Of a stretch of 13,078 bases of DNA, positions 1 to 6,253 are shown in pieces (position 1 is the stretch's first letter; each line of letters begins with the position of its first letter). The DNA is from Bacillota bacterium (lineage in GTDB: Bacteria; Bacillota; Clostridia; Oscillospirales; Acutalibacteraceae): positions 1 through 13,078 of the forward strand of contig JAEWWM010000074.1 in NCBI GenBank assembly GCA_023458915.1. The letters run 5' to 3'. The notes beneath the pieces are model-generated. The model had not been told where the DNA came from, did no database searches, and worked only from the letters and a program-made list of their open reading frames with translations. Both the position numbers and the translations under genes were made by a program.

Positions 1-53
1 TCTATGTACGCAAGCTTTATTTCTCTTTTTACTATTACAGGTTTTTTTATCAT
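1..53 (-). CDS. Start of an unidentified gene running off the left edge
   Basis: On the minus strand an ATG at 53-51 is preceded, 8 nt upstream, by AGGGAG, a good Shine-Dalgarno sequence. The frame then stays open to the window edge (17 codons, beginning MIKKPVIVKREIK). It lies just past the truncated istB end. Too little is present to assign a family. It may be the next gene of the leftward operon of the integrative element or a gene outside it. Confidence 0.4.
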   Translation of the reverse strand, partial: MIKKPVIVKREIKLAYI

Positions 54-113
54 TTTCGACACTCCCTAAGATTTTATTATATATTTTCAATCTTTTTAGT
101 GTCCATTTCTACT

Positions 114-458
114 TTAGCACATCAAGAGAGCGGTATGTGTTTTGCCGGTACCGGGAGGGCCGATCAAGATAAGGTTGTACAGTCCATCGATCCACTCGAG
201 TTTAGCAAGAAGGTCTAACTGCTTTCTGGTGATGCCTTTCTGGAAATCGGTATCAAACTCCTCAAAGGTTTTAAAAGCCGGAAGTCTTGCCTGTTTAAGA
301 CGTTCCTTTGTTTTTCGTTCTTCACGAGCTGCCCGCTCAGCACGGAAAATTTCAAGAAGATATTCTTCATTGGATAAATTTTCCGGGGCTGTGAATTTTC
401 CGGTTTTCAAAATATTAATGCGGAACTGCTTGGCAAGAGAAATAAGTTCAGGATTCAT
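114..458 (-). pseudogene. istB: Truncated IstB helper ATPase of IS21-family element
   Basis: IstB is the AAA+ ATPase that helps IstA choose target DNA and activates the transposase. The 114 codons include the N-terminal helical region and a clear Walker A motif GPPGTGKTHT at residues 101-110, and then stop at residue 114. Family members are about 250 aa, so Walker B, the sensors and the rest of the ATPase domain are missing. The sequence beyond the stop (below 114) is AT-rich and non-coding in all frames, which fits a deletion better than a point frameshift. The start is supported by GGGAGGTG 8 nt upstream and by the ATGA overlap with the istA stop (458-455). The product is not expected to hydrolyse ATP, so the element is probably immobile unless helped in trans. 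Confidence 0.85.
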
Positions 459-1993
459 AGGTTTTCACCTCCCGGAGTTACTGCGGCATAGGCACTGACA
501 GGACGTGTTTGCGCCCTAATGATGCTGTATTTAAATGGTAATACTACAGGTTTGATTACAGCAATAGGTTCAGCTTGGCGAAAATATTCAAGTGTATCGC
601 GAAAATCGTTGGCGCTAAACAATTCACGTTTTTCGCAGTAACACAGCGCGCGATGGAGTTCAGGCTTTTGATAATTTTCTTGACACTTGGCAATAATGGT
701 AAGTTGATCGCGGATGTATCGTGGATAAAGTTCCATGATTTTTGCAATGAAACTTTCTGCACTTTGTTCTTCGCCGAATGACTGTAAAACCTTGTTTTTC
801 AGCGTTTCATGTTTTATTGCTTGAAATCTTTCTGAGTTTTTCGGCAATGACACAAATTGTCCTTTAGAGTAAGAAATGTTGTGCGAAGCCAATAACTCCT
901 CTGTTTTCGCGTCATAGAAAGCCACTTTTCCTGACTGCGCGTCCGCCGCGACTTTTGCCATGCGCCCCGGGAAGTATGTGCCTCGTGGCAATTCATAGCG
1001 ATTTTGAAGATAATGTACGACATTTGTTTTCCTGATTGCCGCTGTTTTAGGTGTGATCGCCGCGGACAGAGTTGGCACAGCTTTTAAATGTTTAATTTCT
1101 TCTATAAATACATGATTCGGAACCATCTTTGTTGTGTCATGAATTTTGGCGTTTGCCACACGGTCAAGCCACGTCATCAGTCCGCTGTTTAATTCACTGA
1201 TACCGCAATATTTCCGGCAAGAGAGATAGTTGTTTTTAATATATCCTACTACTCGCTCTATCTTGCCCTTGCTTTGCGGATCCGCGCCTCTGCAAAGATG
1301 AACCGTAAATCCCGCATATTTAGTGTACGACTCAAAAATTTCTGTTAAAACAAGGTCACCTGCATTTTCTGATACCGTCATCACCCGATCCTGGTCATAT
1401 ACAATTTCGTTTGTTCTGCCACCGAAATACCGAAAAGCCATATCATGCGCCGCTACAAATTCCTTGGCGTTAAATTTGTGATCTTGTAGTATAGCATATC
1501 TCTTGCGCGAATGGCTCATTACCATCGCAAATATGTACACCTTCGTATTGTTTCCGTACATGTCCGGCAATTTCTGTTCTCCCATATCCACTTGGGCTTG
1601 CATTCCCGGCGGTAGTTCCGCCACTTTGCTGAATTGCCGCACAGCTTTCATTTGTGGCATCCCCAGCTCTTCCCTCAAGTTGGCGACATACAGGCGTACA
1701 CTCCGATATGACGGCTCAAATTCCACAAAATCCATCCGTAGTTTGGAGTCGATTATCGCACTTGTGATTTCCGGATATTCCTCTAATTGCTCCACTATGA
1801 AATCACGATACGGATCTAGCATTTTAGTTCGATTTTTGCTGTCAATCATATACCGGGCATATTTGTCCTCGCTCATTTCCCAATATCTTTTAACTGTTTT
1901 TCTGTCAATGTCTAACTCTCGTGCTGCTGCTCTTTGCGAATATCCTGCTTGTTTGCGTTTTTGTATTTCTACATACATTTGTGTTCCCACCAT
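455..1993 (-). CDS. istA: IstA transposase of IS21-family element
   Basis: This is the DDE transposase of an IS21-family element, which cuts and joins the element's ends. The 512 aa match the family's usual length. An N-terminal helix-turn-helix lies around residues 12-38 (GYSQRAAARELDIDRKTVKR). The RNase H-like catalytic core shows D136 in QAQVDMGEQ, D200 in NEIVYDQD and E246 in SKGKIERVVGY, the three acidic residues expected. The C-terminal region carries the family's beta-barrel-like part. The ATG at 1993 is preceded by AGGAGGT 11 nt upstream. A TATAAT box at 2035-2030 may serve as the -10 of its promoter, but I see no good -35. The stop overlaps the istB start as ATGA, which suggests translational coupling. 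The gene appears intact, and only its partner is truncated. Confidence 0.95.
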   Translation of the reverse strand: MVGTQMYVEIQKRKQAGYSQRAAARELDIDRKTVKRYWEMSEDKYARYMIDSKNRTKMLDPYRDFIVEQLEEYPEITSAIIDSKLRMDFVEFEPSYRSVRLYVANLREELGMPQMKAVRQFSKVAELPPGMQAQVDMGEQKLPDMYGNNTKVYIFAMVMSHSRKRYAILQDHKFNAKEFVAAHDMAFRYFGGRTNEIVYDQDRVMTVSENAGDLVLTEIFESYTKYAGFTVHLCRGADPQSKGKIERVVGYIKNNYLSCRKYCGISELNSGLMTWLDRVANAKIHDTTKMVPNHVFIEEIKHLKAVPTLSAAITPKTAAIRKTNVVHYLQNRYELPRGTYFPGRMAKVAADAQSGKVAFYDAKTEELLASHNISYSKGQFVSLPKNSERFQAIKHETLKNKVLQSFGEEQSAESFIAKIMELYPRYIRDQLTIIAKCQENYQKPELHRALCYCEKRELFSANDFRDTLEYFRQAEPIAVIKPVVLPFKYSIIRAQTRPVSAYAAVTPGGENL

Positions 1994-2149
1994 TACCTTT
2001 CTTTACCTCCTGTGTACTATCTCTTTACGATTATACACAGTGGTTTGGGTGGCGGATTTTTCTTTGCCATATTTGGTTTACTTTAGTTTACCAGTAACAT
2101 TTTTATTTTATTAAAAACACTTGTTTTTTGATGTCAGGTGGCTGGTTTT

Positions 2150-2479
2150 TCAAACTGTAATATCCGGCTGATTTTTCACTTGACAAATACAATTTTTACC
2201 CACTTTAATCAAAATAGGCAATAAGCTTGGTAATAACCCATAGTCTTTATGTAGTTTTACAATTTCAAAATTATTTACATCAAATTTATTTGAGTTTTCC
2301 TCATTAAACATATCCGAAATCACTATTTTTAAAAATTTTAAAAATGTCATACTTTGTATGGTGTTATCACCAAACCACACTTTTACCAGCGAACAATCAA
2401 TGTTATTTTCGAGTTTGTCCAACCTGCTTTGTATGTTTATTTCCAACACCTCGCAATTGCCATACACAAATTTATCCAA
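2150..2479 (-). CDS. Hypothetical small protein, last gene of the element's leftward operon in view
   Basis: 109 aa, no recognised family. It starts with TTG at 2479, chosen because AAGGA lies 8 nt upstream and no ATG is available before the upstream stop at about 2520. Residues 15-52 (INIQSRLDKLENNI, then K33, F36, D38, T40 and LKF 47-49) follow the same pattern as most of the small protein encoded at 2692-2558, so the two are probably duplicated relatives. The C-terminal half has hydrophobic stretches (LLPSLLPILIKVG) but no convincing membrane segment. The IS21 end lies about 50 bp downstream. A near-perfect palindrome AAAAACACTTGTTTTT (2113-2128) sits between the stop and the IS and could act as a weak terminator. 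Confidence 0.6.
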   Translation of the reverse strand: MDKFVYGNCEVLEINIQSRLDKLENNIDCSLVKVWFGDNTIQSMTFLKFLKIVISDMFNEENSNKFDVNNFEIVKLHKDYGLLPSLLPILIKVGKNCICQVKNQPDITV

Positions 2480-2544
2480 CTTTGATTTCCTTCGTTTTGT
2501 AGAGATTCTATTTTTTCTATTTAATCAGCTTTTTCTCTTGCCAC

Positions 2545-2588
2545 TTTCATTGAAAATTTAAGCAATTTTCATTGAAAATTTAAGCAAT
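2545..2588. repeat. Exact tandem duplication, 2 x 22 bp
   Basis: Positions 2545-2566 and 2567-2588 are identical 22-mers, each beginning TTTCATTGAAAA and ending TTTAAGCAAT. The length is not a multiple of three, and the unit lies inside the small minus-strand gene at 2692-2558, shifting its reading frame. Just to the right, 2578-2588 and 2594-2604 form a perfect 11-bp inverted repeat around CCCCA, which may have promoted slippage during replication. Confidence 0.95.
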
Positions 2589-2692
2589 CCCCAATTGCTT
2601 AAATGTTTATGTGTACCATCCTTGAAAATAATTTTGTAAAAGTTGGTATTAATGGCGCTTTCTAGCTTTTGTAACCTTTGATTAATTTTCAT
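2558..2692 (-). CDS. Small protein gene, frameshifted near its end by a 22-bp tandem duplication
   Basis: Not in a recognised family. The ATG at 2692-2690 is preceded by GGAGG, about 11 nt upstream, and the frame gives 44 aa (MKINQRLQKLESAI..., ending FSMKIA). Residues 3-41 share the pattern RL-KLE--I....K..F.D.T....LKF with the downstream 109-aa protein, which supports real coding. The stop falls inside a tandem 22-bp duplication. Removing one copy would extend the protein to 49 aa, ending FSMKVAREKAD with a stop at 2523-2521, so the present C-terminus is probably a recent mutation. Only the last few residues change, so function may be kept. It lies 43 bp downstream of the HTH gene and 78 bp before the next start, in the same leftward operon. 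Confidence 0.6.
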   Translation of the reverse strand: MKINQRLQKLESAINTNFYKIIFKDGTHKHLSNWGLLKFSMKIA

Positions 2693-2735
2693 AGTATGTT
2701 TAACCTCCAAAAATCTCTAAATTTCTCTAATTTTT

Positions 2736-3104
2736 TTATTCCTTGTTTGCTTTTTGTGATTGTTCTAAAAGTTCAATTCTTGGTAAAATATCTATGCTTT
2801 CCGTGAGTTTAATTCCGTACTCTAAGACAGTTCTGCTAGCATTTAATCGTGTTTGTGGCGGTGTTTTTTTATCATCAATCAGTTTTACGATATTTTCTGT
2901 TGCCTTTGCCATATTTGATTGTAAATAGCCTGTTGTTTGACTAAGAGTAGCTGTTTTTGCTTCATTGTATTTTTCTTTAAAGTTCTCATCTTTGAGATAA
3001 TTATAAAGCGTACTTTCAGCCATTTTAAGGTATTTAGCGGCTTCCTTAACTGTTGAATAGCTAAGTAAAGCGGATATTATTTTTTCAGTTTTATTATGTT
3101 TCAT
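2736..3104 (-). CDS. HTH DNA-binding protein, terminase-small-subunit-like (phBC6A51-type)
   Basis: 122 aa. The N-terminal part contains a helix-turn-helix at about residues 18-42 (TVKEAAKYLKMAESTLYNYL), followed by the charged KDENFKEKYNEAK segment and a long helical C-terminal region ending in a likely coiled coil (ELLEQSQKANKE). This layout resembles phage HTH proteins annotated as phBC6A51-type or small-terminase-like, which in phages and satellites select DNA for packaging. That role is inferred from resemblance and context, because a true small terminase usually also shows an oligomerisation domain and is longer. The ATG at 3104 has GGAG 11 nt upstream. The gene follows the replication ATPase gene after a 189-bp non-coding stretch full of GTCACC repeats. 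It could instead be a transcription regulator of the element. Confidence 0.65.
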   Translation of the reverse strand: MKHNKTEKIISALLSYSTVKEAAKYLKMAESTLYNYLKDENFKEKYNEAKTATLSQTTGYLQSNMAKATENIVKLIDDKKTPPQTRLNASRTVLEYGIKLTESIDILPRIELLEQSQKANKE

Positions 3105-3136
3105 AAGATGAATTTCTCCTCTATGTTTTTAAATTA

Positions 3137-3342
3137 GGTGACAAAGGTGATAACTGCCTTAAAAGCTTGATTTTATCTATGTTTTGAATGTCACCTTTTT
3201 CGAAAAACTGTGGTGATTTCAAGGTGATAGTGTCACCGCTTTTCTTTTTGTGTCACCGCTGCGTCACCTCGAATTTCTTCTTATAACAATTATTCAATAT
3301 GGCAATTCCACGTCATCCGTAAGTTCCGTCACCTCTGTCACC
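3137..3342. repeat. Cluster of GGTGA(C/T)/GTCACC repeats, candidate origin of replication
   Basis: Ten copies of a 6-bp unit occur in about 205 bp. GGTGAY in forward orientation starts at 3137, 3146, 3212 and 3223, and GTCACC starts at 3190, 3232, 3252, 3263, 3328 and 3337. Several pairs are spaced 9-11 bp apart, about one helical turn. 3223-3237 forms an inverted pair GGTGA-N5-TCACC. The last two copies lie in the 3' end of the ATPase gene, where they encode the repeated VTEVTE. The rest is the 189-bp gap between that gene and the HTH gene. Iteron-like repeats beside a replication ATPase suggest an origin. A regulator binding region is the alternative. Confidence 0.45.
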
Positions 3343-5261
3343 TCTTTTTCAGGCATACATCCCAAGTTATCAAATTTATCTTTATAAAAGTGAATAAACC
3401 TTGCTCGTACTTTATGATTTATACGTTTGGTGATGGTATTTCTGCCTTGTTCTGATTTAATAAAGCCTTCTTCTGATAACTGTTTTAAAAGAGCATTTAA
3501 GTTTGTGGTAAAATTTTCACCTTGTCCGCTGTAAAAGCGACAAACCTGATTGTAGGCAATCTTTGGTATAAAATAGTAGTATTCATCATCATAGTAACCA
3601 ATTAAAATTTTATTTATATCATTATCATCGGAAGAGAGGTTATCTTTTTCTTCAAATTTAACCGCTCCACTTGTTATCATATCTTTTAAAGTGCTGATAA
3701 ATTTAACCGTTGGCTTATCTGTCAAAGAAATTTCCGAGTGGTCTTTTGCTAAATTTTTTAAAATATCATTAAACTCTTTTTTCCATAAACTTTTTTCTTC
3801 TTTTTCTAAACCGCAAAACTCAACAAAATAATTAAACCCTATTCTTAAAAATGCAAGCATACTCGGCACTCGTGAATGAACTGTTTTACCTAAATTCTTG
3901 CAAAAACAATTTCTGTATTTTTCAAAATCACTTCCTAAAATTTCTATGAAAAGTTCCTCGTTCTCATTTAAAAACACTTTTTGAAGCCATTCTATGTATG
4001 CTTTCATAAATCCGCTATAAACGCTGTTTTTAGCGTTCTCCTGCGCTTTTGATACTTTATCAAAATTTATATCATCACTTTTGATTTCTGAAATAATCAT
4101 TCTTGCCGTACCACTTTCGCCGATATTCGGGGTCTGTTCTCCTGTTAATATTGCGTTTCCTCGTGGATATTTTTGCTTCATTTCGGTACTATCGGCTTTA
4201 AGCCTTTGCCTGCCCGTCCGCTCACCATAACTTCTGACTAGATTTTGTGCAGTTTTATCCATTATGTTTACATCAGAACGGCTACTCGGTTTATAATCAT
4301 CAATACAAATTAAGCTGTCTTTTATTGCAAAAGCCTTGTTCACAATCGCGTTTGCAGTATCTAAAAACGACATAGGTAACTCTGTGCCTGAAAAATTACC
4401 AAAAAATGATAAAAACAAAGCTGAAATTGTACTTTTTCCGCAACCGGTTTTGCCTAACAAATAATAAACAAAGTTCGGTTCGTAACCCGCTTGCCTTAAA
4501 AATTCATTTAGTGGTGTTAGAAATACGAACGCTAAAAGCGGTAGAACAATTTTTTTGGGTGCAATATTTATAAAATCATCAAATATTTTTCTTAAATTTT
4601 CTGAATTTAAGAAAGAACTTTCAGGAAATTTATATTTTGCTAATCTTCCATCTAAAGCCACCTCTACATTATCTACGCCAATTGCTCCACCGCTGTGAAG
4701 ATAAATCCACTTCCCATTTAGTTTTTTCCAACCTGTAAAACTAAATATAGTTTTATCTTTTATATTTTTAGAGATTTTTTGAATACAACATCTAATGTTA
4801 TCTCTGATCGATTGTCCGGTTTCAATAATACATTTTGCATTCCACATTCCAGTTATCCAATTCATACTACCAAAATTTCTTTCTGGAACACTAATACTAG
4901 GCAAATCATAACCCTGCTCATGTCTTCCTCTAATCTTTAAAATCTTGTGTGTCTCTAAACCGTCGTCAACTGTTATTTCCTCGTCAATAAAGGCTACGAA
5001 ATTACATAAAAGTTTTTCTACAACTTTATTTTGTTGTTTTGAATAAACTTTTAGATAAGTGCAATTATTTTTTGAAATATACCCTGTACCTTTAAATTTT
5101 TCTTTAAATTCATCATTGATTTTTTCTTCGTTTTCTAATAAAATTAAATTGTTATAAGAGTTCTCGATTACTTCGAGAGCTTTTTCTTTTTGTGTTTCAG
5201 GATGATAATTCTTTAAAATACCGCTATTTTGAATTTTTTCTGCAAATTGTTCATCTGTCAT
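3294..5261 (-). CDS. DUF927/D5-like P-loop replication ATPase (probable helicase)
   Basis: About 655 aa. The central region carries Walker A GKTGCGKS (residues 275-282, counted from the upstream TTG at 5276; subtract 5 for the start used here), Walker B LICIDDY (322-328) and a downstream ARMIISEIK segment (391-399) fitting an arginine-finger region. The N-terminal half (TGWKK...GKWIYLHSGGAIG around 181-200) resembles DUF927 proteins, found beside CHC2 primases in Firmicute mobile elements. The likely role is origin melting and helicase activity for replication of the excised element. The start is set at the ATG 5261 because GAGG lies 9 nt upstream; the upstream TTG has no ribosome site. It begins 1 bp after the primase stop, so the two are probably translationally coupled. 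The C-terminus is wing-like with an acidic tail (TEVTEVTELTDDVELPY). Confidence 0.85.
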   Translation of the reverse strand: MTDEQFAEKIQNSGILKNYHPETQKEKALEVIENSYNNLILLENEEKINDEFKEKFKGTGYISKNNCTYLKVYSKQQNKVVEKLLCNFVAFIDEEITVDDGLETHKILKIRGRHEQGYDLPSISVPERNFGSMNWITGMWNAKCIIETGQSIRDNIRCCIQKISKNIKDKTIFSFTGWKKLNGKWIYLHSGGAIGVDNVEVALDGRLAKYKFPESSFLNSENLRKIFDDFINIAPKKIVLPLLAFVFLTPLNEFLRQAGYEPNFVYYLLGKTGCGKSTISALFLSFFGNFSGTELPMSFLDTANAIVNKAFAIKDSLICIDDYKPSSRSDVNIMDKTAQNLVRSYGERTGRQRLKADSTEMKQKYPRGNAILTGEQTPNIGESGTARMIISEIKSDDINFDKVSKAQENAKNSVYSGFMKAYIEWLQKVFLNENEELFIEILGSDFEKYRNCFCKNLGKTVHSRVPSMLAFLRIGFNYFVEFCGLEKEEKSLWKKEFNDILKNLAKDHSEISLTDKPTVKFISTLKDMITSGAVKFEEKDNLSSDDNDINKILIGYYDDEYYYFIPKIAYNQVCRFYSGQGENFTTNLNALLKQLSEEGFIKSEQGRNTITKRINHKVRARFIHFYKDKFDNLGCMPEKEVTEVTELTDDVELPY

Positions 5262-5262
5262 T

Positions 5263-5871
5263 TTATAATGCCTCAATTTCTTTTTGAATTTTATCTTTCC
5301 ATGCGTTTATGATGTCGTAACTATCAAGTATCTGTTCTCTTGAATTTAATCTAAATTTTTCTAATATTTCTTCTATGTGTTCCATATAATCAACCGCTAA
5401 ATTCCACGCTTTATGGGGTTCTTCGAAGTTCTTGGGAGTATAGCTTATAAATATTCTCAACAGATTTCTGAAAACATATATAAACCATTTTTCTGTTTTC
5501 TCTTTCCATGCCATATATGCACCGATTGTTAATGTAACGGTTTTTCTTTTTTGATTTTGTTTCTGTATTTCTTTCCACCGCTTAGGTGATAGTTTTTCTT
5601 CAAAAAGTCCTAAATTAAAATCTTCTGATAGTTTTTTAGATGCTTGTAATGCCGTTAAATTAAAAAGCTTCATAACTAAACATATTACTGAGCCTTTAGC
5701 CTCACACGCAAAACACTTGAAAAGCTTATTATTTTTAAAGCTTAAAGATGGGTGCTTGTCCTCATGAAATGGACAAAAAGCCTTATTTTTATGTGAAATT
5801 TTAATACCATAAAAATGTGCTACATCTTGTATATTTAAACGTGATTTTATTTCTTCAAATACATCCGTCAT
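5263..5871 (-). CDS. CHC2 zinc-finger primase-like protein without a TOPRIM domain
   Basis: 202 aa from the ATG at 5871. Residues 33-56 hold the DnaG-type zinc ribbon: C33 and H36 in FCPFHEDKHPS, then C53 and C56 in FKCFACEAKG, which in DnaG recognises the single-stranded priming site. After residue 70 the protein is helical and basic, then enters a segment with no visible TOPRIM motifs, so it should not synthesise primers by itself. It may load or target another primase, or act with the ATPase encoded 1 bp downstream. The start at 5871 is supported by GAGGG 9 nt upstream and by the TAATG overlap with the excisionase-like gene. A longer frame to 5913 lacks a ribosome site. Confidence 0.85.
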   Translation of the reverse strand: MTDVFEEIKSRLNIQDVAHFYGIKISHKNKAFCPFHEDKHPSLSFKNNKLFKCFACEAKGSVICLVMKLFNLTALQASKKLSEDFNLGLFEEKLSPKRWKEIQKQNQKRKTVTLTIGAYMAWKEKTEKWFIYVFRNLLRIFISYTPKNFEEPHKAWNLAVDYMEHIEEILEKFRLNSREQILDSYDIINAWKDKIQKEIEAL

Positions 5872-6062
5872 TAAGCGTTGCCCTCTTTTATAAAAGTCAA
5901 AACATTTTCCCATAGTATTAAAGCTTTAGTTCCGCTTTTTATTGCCGGGATTTTACCATTTTTCACAAAGATTCGTATCGCCTTTTCAGATATTGGCATA
6001 CCTTCGTTTTTGCATCTTTGTGCTGTGTTATGTATTGACGCCAAGTTATAAATTTGCTTCAT
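5871..6062 (-). CDS. Excisionase-like small DNA-binding protein
   Basis: 63 aa, chosen from the ATG at 6062 because GGAGG lies 9 nt upstream; a TTG at 6092 would read through that ribosome site. The protein fits the helix-turn-helix/winged 'excisionase family' pattern: an N-terminal helix, GMPISEKAIRIFVKNGKIPA (21-40) as the recognition region, a wing SGTKALILWENV and a final helix. Such proteins bend DNA at attachment arms and drive the integrase towards excision. It is the first gene of the leftward operon and the first product expected when the repressor is lost. A purely regulatory (AlpA-like) role is the alternative. Confidence 0.7.
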   Translation of the reverse strand: MKQIYNLASIHNTAQRCKNEGMPISEKAIRIFVKNGKIPAIKSGTKALILWENVLTFIKEGNA

Positions 6063-6085
6063 TTTAAAATTCCTCCAGAAAAATA

Positions 6086-6115
6086 TTGACAAGTTATGTT
6101 AATATAGGGTACAAT
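6086..6115 (+). promoter_or_regulatory. Rightward promoter for repressor and integrase
   Basis: TTGACA (6086-6091) and TACAAT (6110-6115) are separated by 18 bp, giving a predicted start near 6122. The transcript would cover the repressor (6254) after a leader of about 130 nt and continue into the integrase. AGTTATGTT (6092-6100), a half of the palindrome at 6163-6177, lies in the spacer, so the repressor may regulate its own promoter. Confidence 0.7.
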
Positions 6116-6162
6116 TTAATAGCGAAGAAAACATTTGTGTCGATAAAGGCCAAAAATTAAAA

Positions 6163-6177
6163 AGTTATAACATAACT
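6163..6177. promoter_or_regulatory. Candidate repressor operator (AGTTAT-AAC-ATAACT)
   Basis: A 15-bp palindrome with perfect 6-bp arms. It lies just downstream of the -10 of the leftward promoter, across its predicted start near 6180, where a bound repressor would block transcription. Its right half read on the minus strand, AGTTATGTT, recurs on the plus strand inside the opposing promoter (6092-6100). A direct repeat TATGGTA at 6186-6192 and 6196-6202, ten bases apart, overlaps the leftward -10 and may be a second site. Confidence 0.5.
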
Positions 6178-6186
6178 CTACTCAGT

Positions 6187-6215
6187 ATGGTAGCATATGG
6201 TAAAAACATTGTCAA
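6187..6215 (-). promoter_or_regulatory. Leftward promoter for excisionase and replication operon
   Basis: On the minus strand TTGACA (6215-6210) and TACCAT (6192-6187) are 17 bp apart, giving a predicted start near 6180 and a leader of about 118 nt before the excisionase-like gene. It points towards the rightward promoter at 6086-6115, so the two transcripts overlap in opposite directions. Confidence 0.65.
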
Positions 6216-6253
6216 CACTAAAATTTTCAAAATCTCGGAGGTTTTACAAAAGT

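Larger units (their letters stand above)
100..2099 (-). mobile_element. IS21-family insertion sequence, internally truncated in istB
   Basis: The unit consists of istA (512 aa) and an istB fragment in the usual order with an ATGA stop/start overlap. The istA-side boundary is placed at about 2099, where the outward sequence ends in ...GTTTACCAGTAACA; read inwards this gives the TG... terminus typical of the family, followed by short repeated GTTTAC/TTTAG units. The other end is uncertain: 100 is chosen because the forward strand there begins TGTCC. TACTTTAG occurs at both 110-117 and 2079-2086, but in the same orientation. TTTTTA flanks both guessed ends (93-98 and 2100-2105), which could be a target duplication or chance in AT-rich DNA. 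The element looks richer in GC than its surroundings. Confidence 0.6.

Noticed and set aside
142..498. 118-codon plus-strand ORF opposite istB
   Set aside because: The frame is open only because istB codons read in reverse avoid stops. It has no ribosome site or family resemblance.
1503..2114. 203-codon plus-strand ORF antisense to istA
   Set aside because: It lies opposite a well-supported transposase gene, has no ribosome site and encodes no recognisable motif.
1..2160. Search for the distal attachment site (a copy of the tRNA 3' end)
   Set aside because: No stretch resembling the tRNA 3' end (GGTGGATTTGAACC region) was found left of the integrase, so attL is presumed outside the window.
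2578..2604. 11-bp hairpin read as a terminator after the HTH gene
   Set aside because: It lies inside a small gene with a good ribosome site and a related neighbour, and no proper U-tract follows it on the minus strand.
3137..3342. GTCACC repeats as a CRISPR array
   Set aside because: The units are only 6 bp, in both orientations, with irregular short spacing and no repeat-spacer structure.
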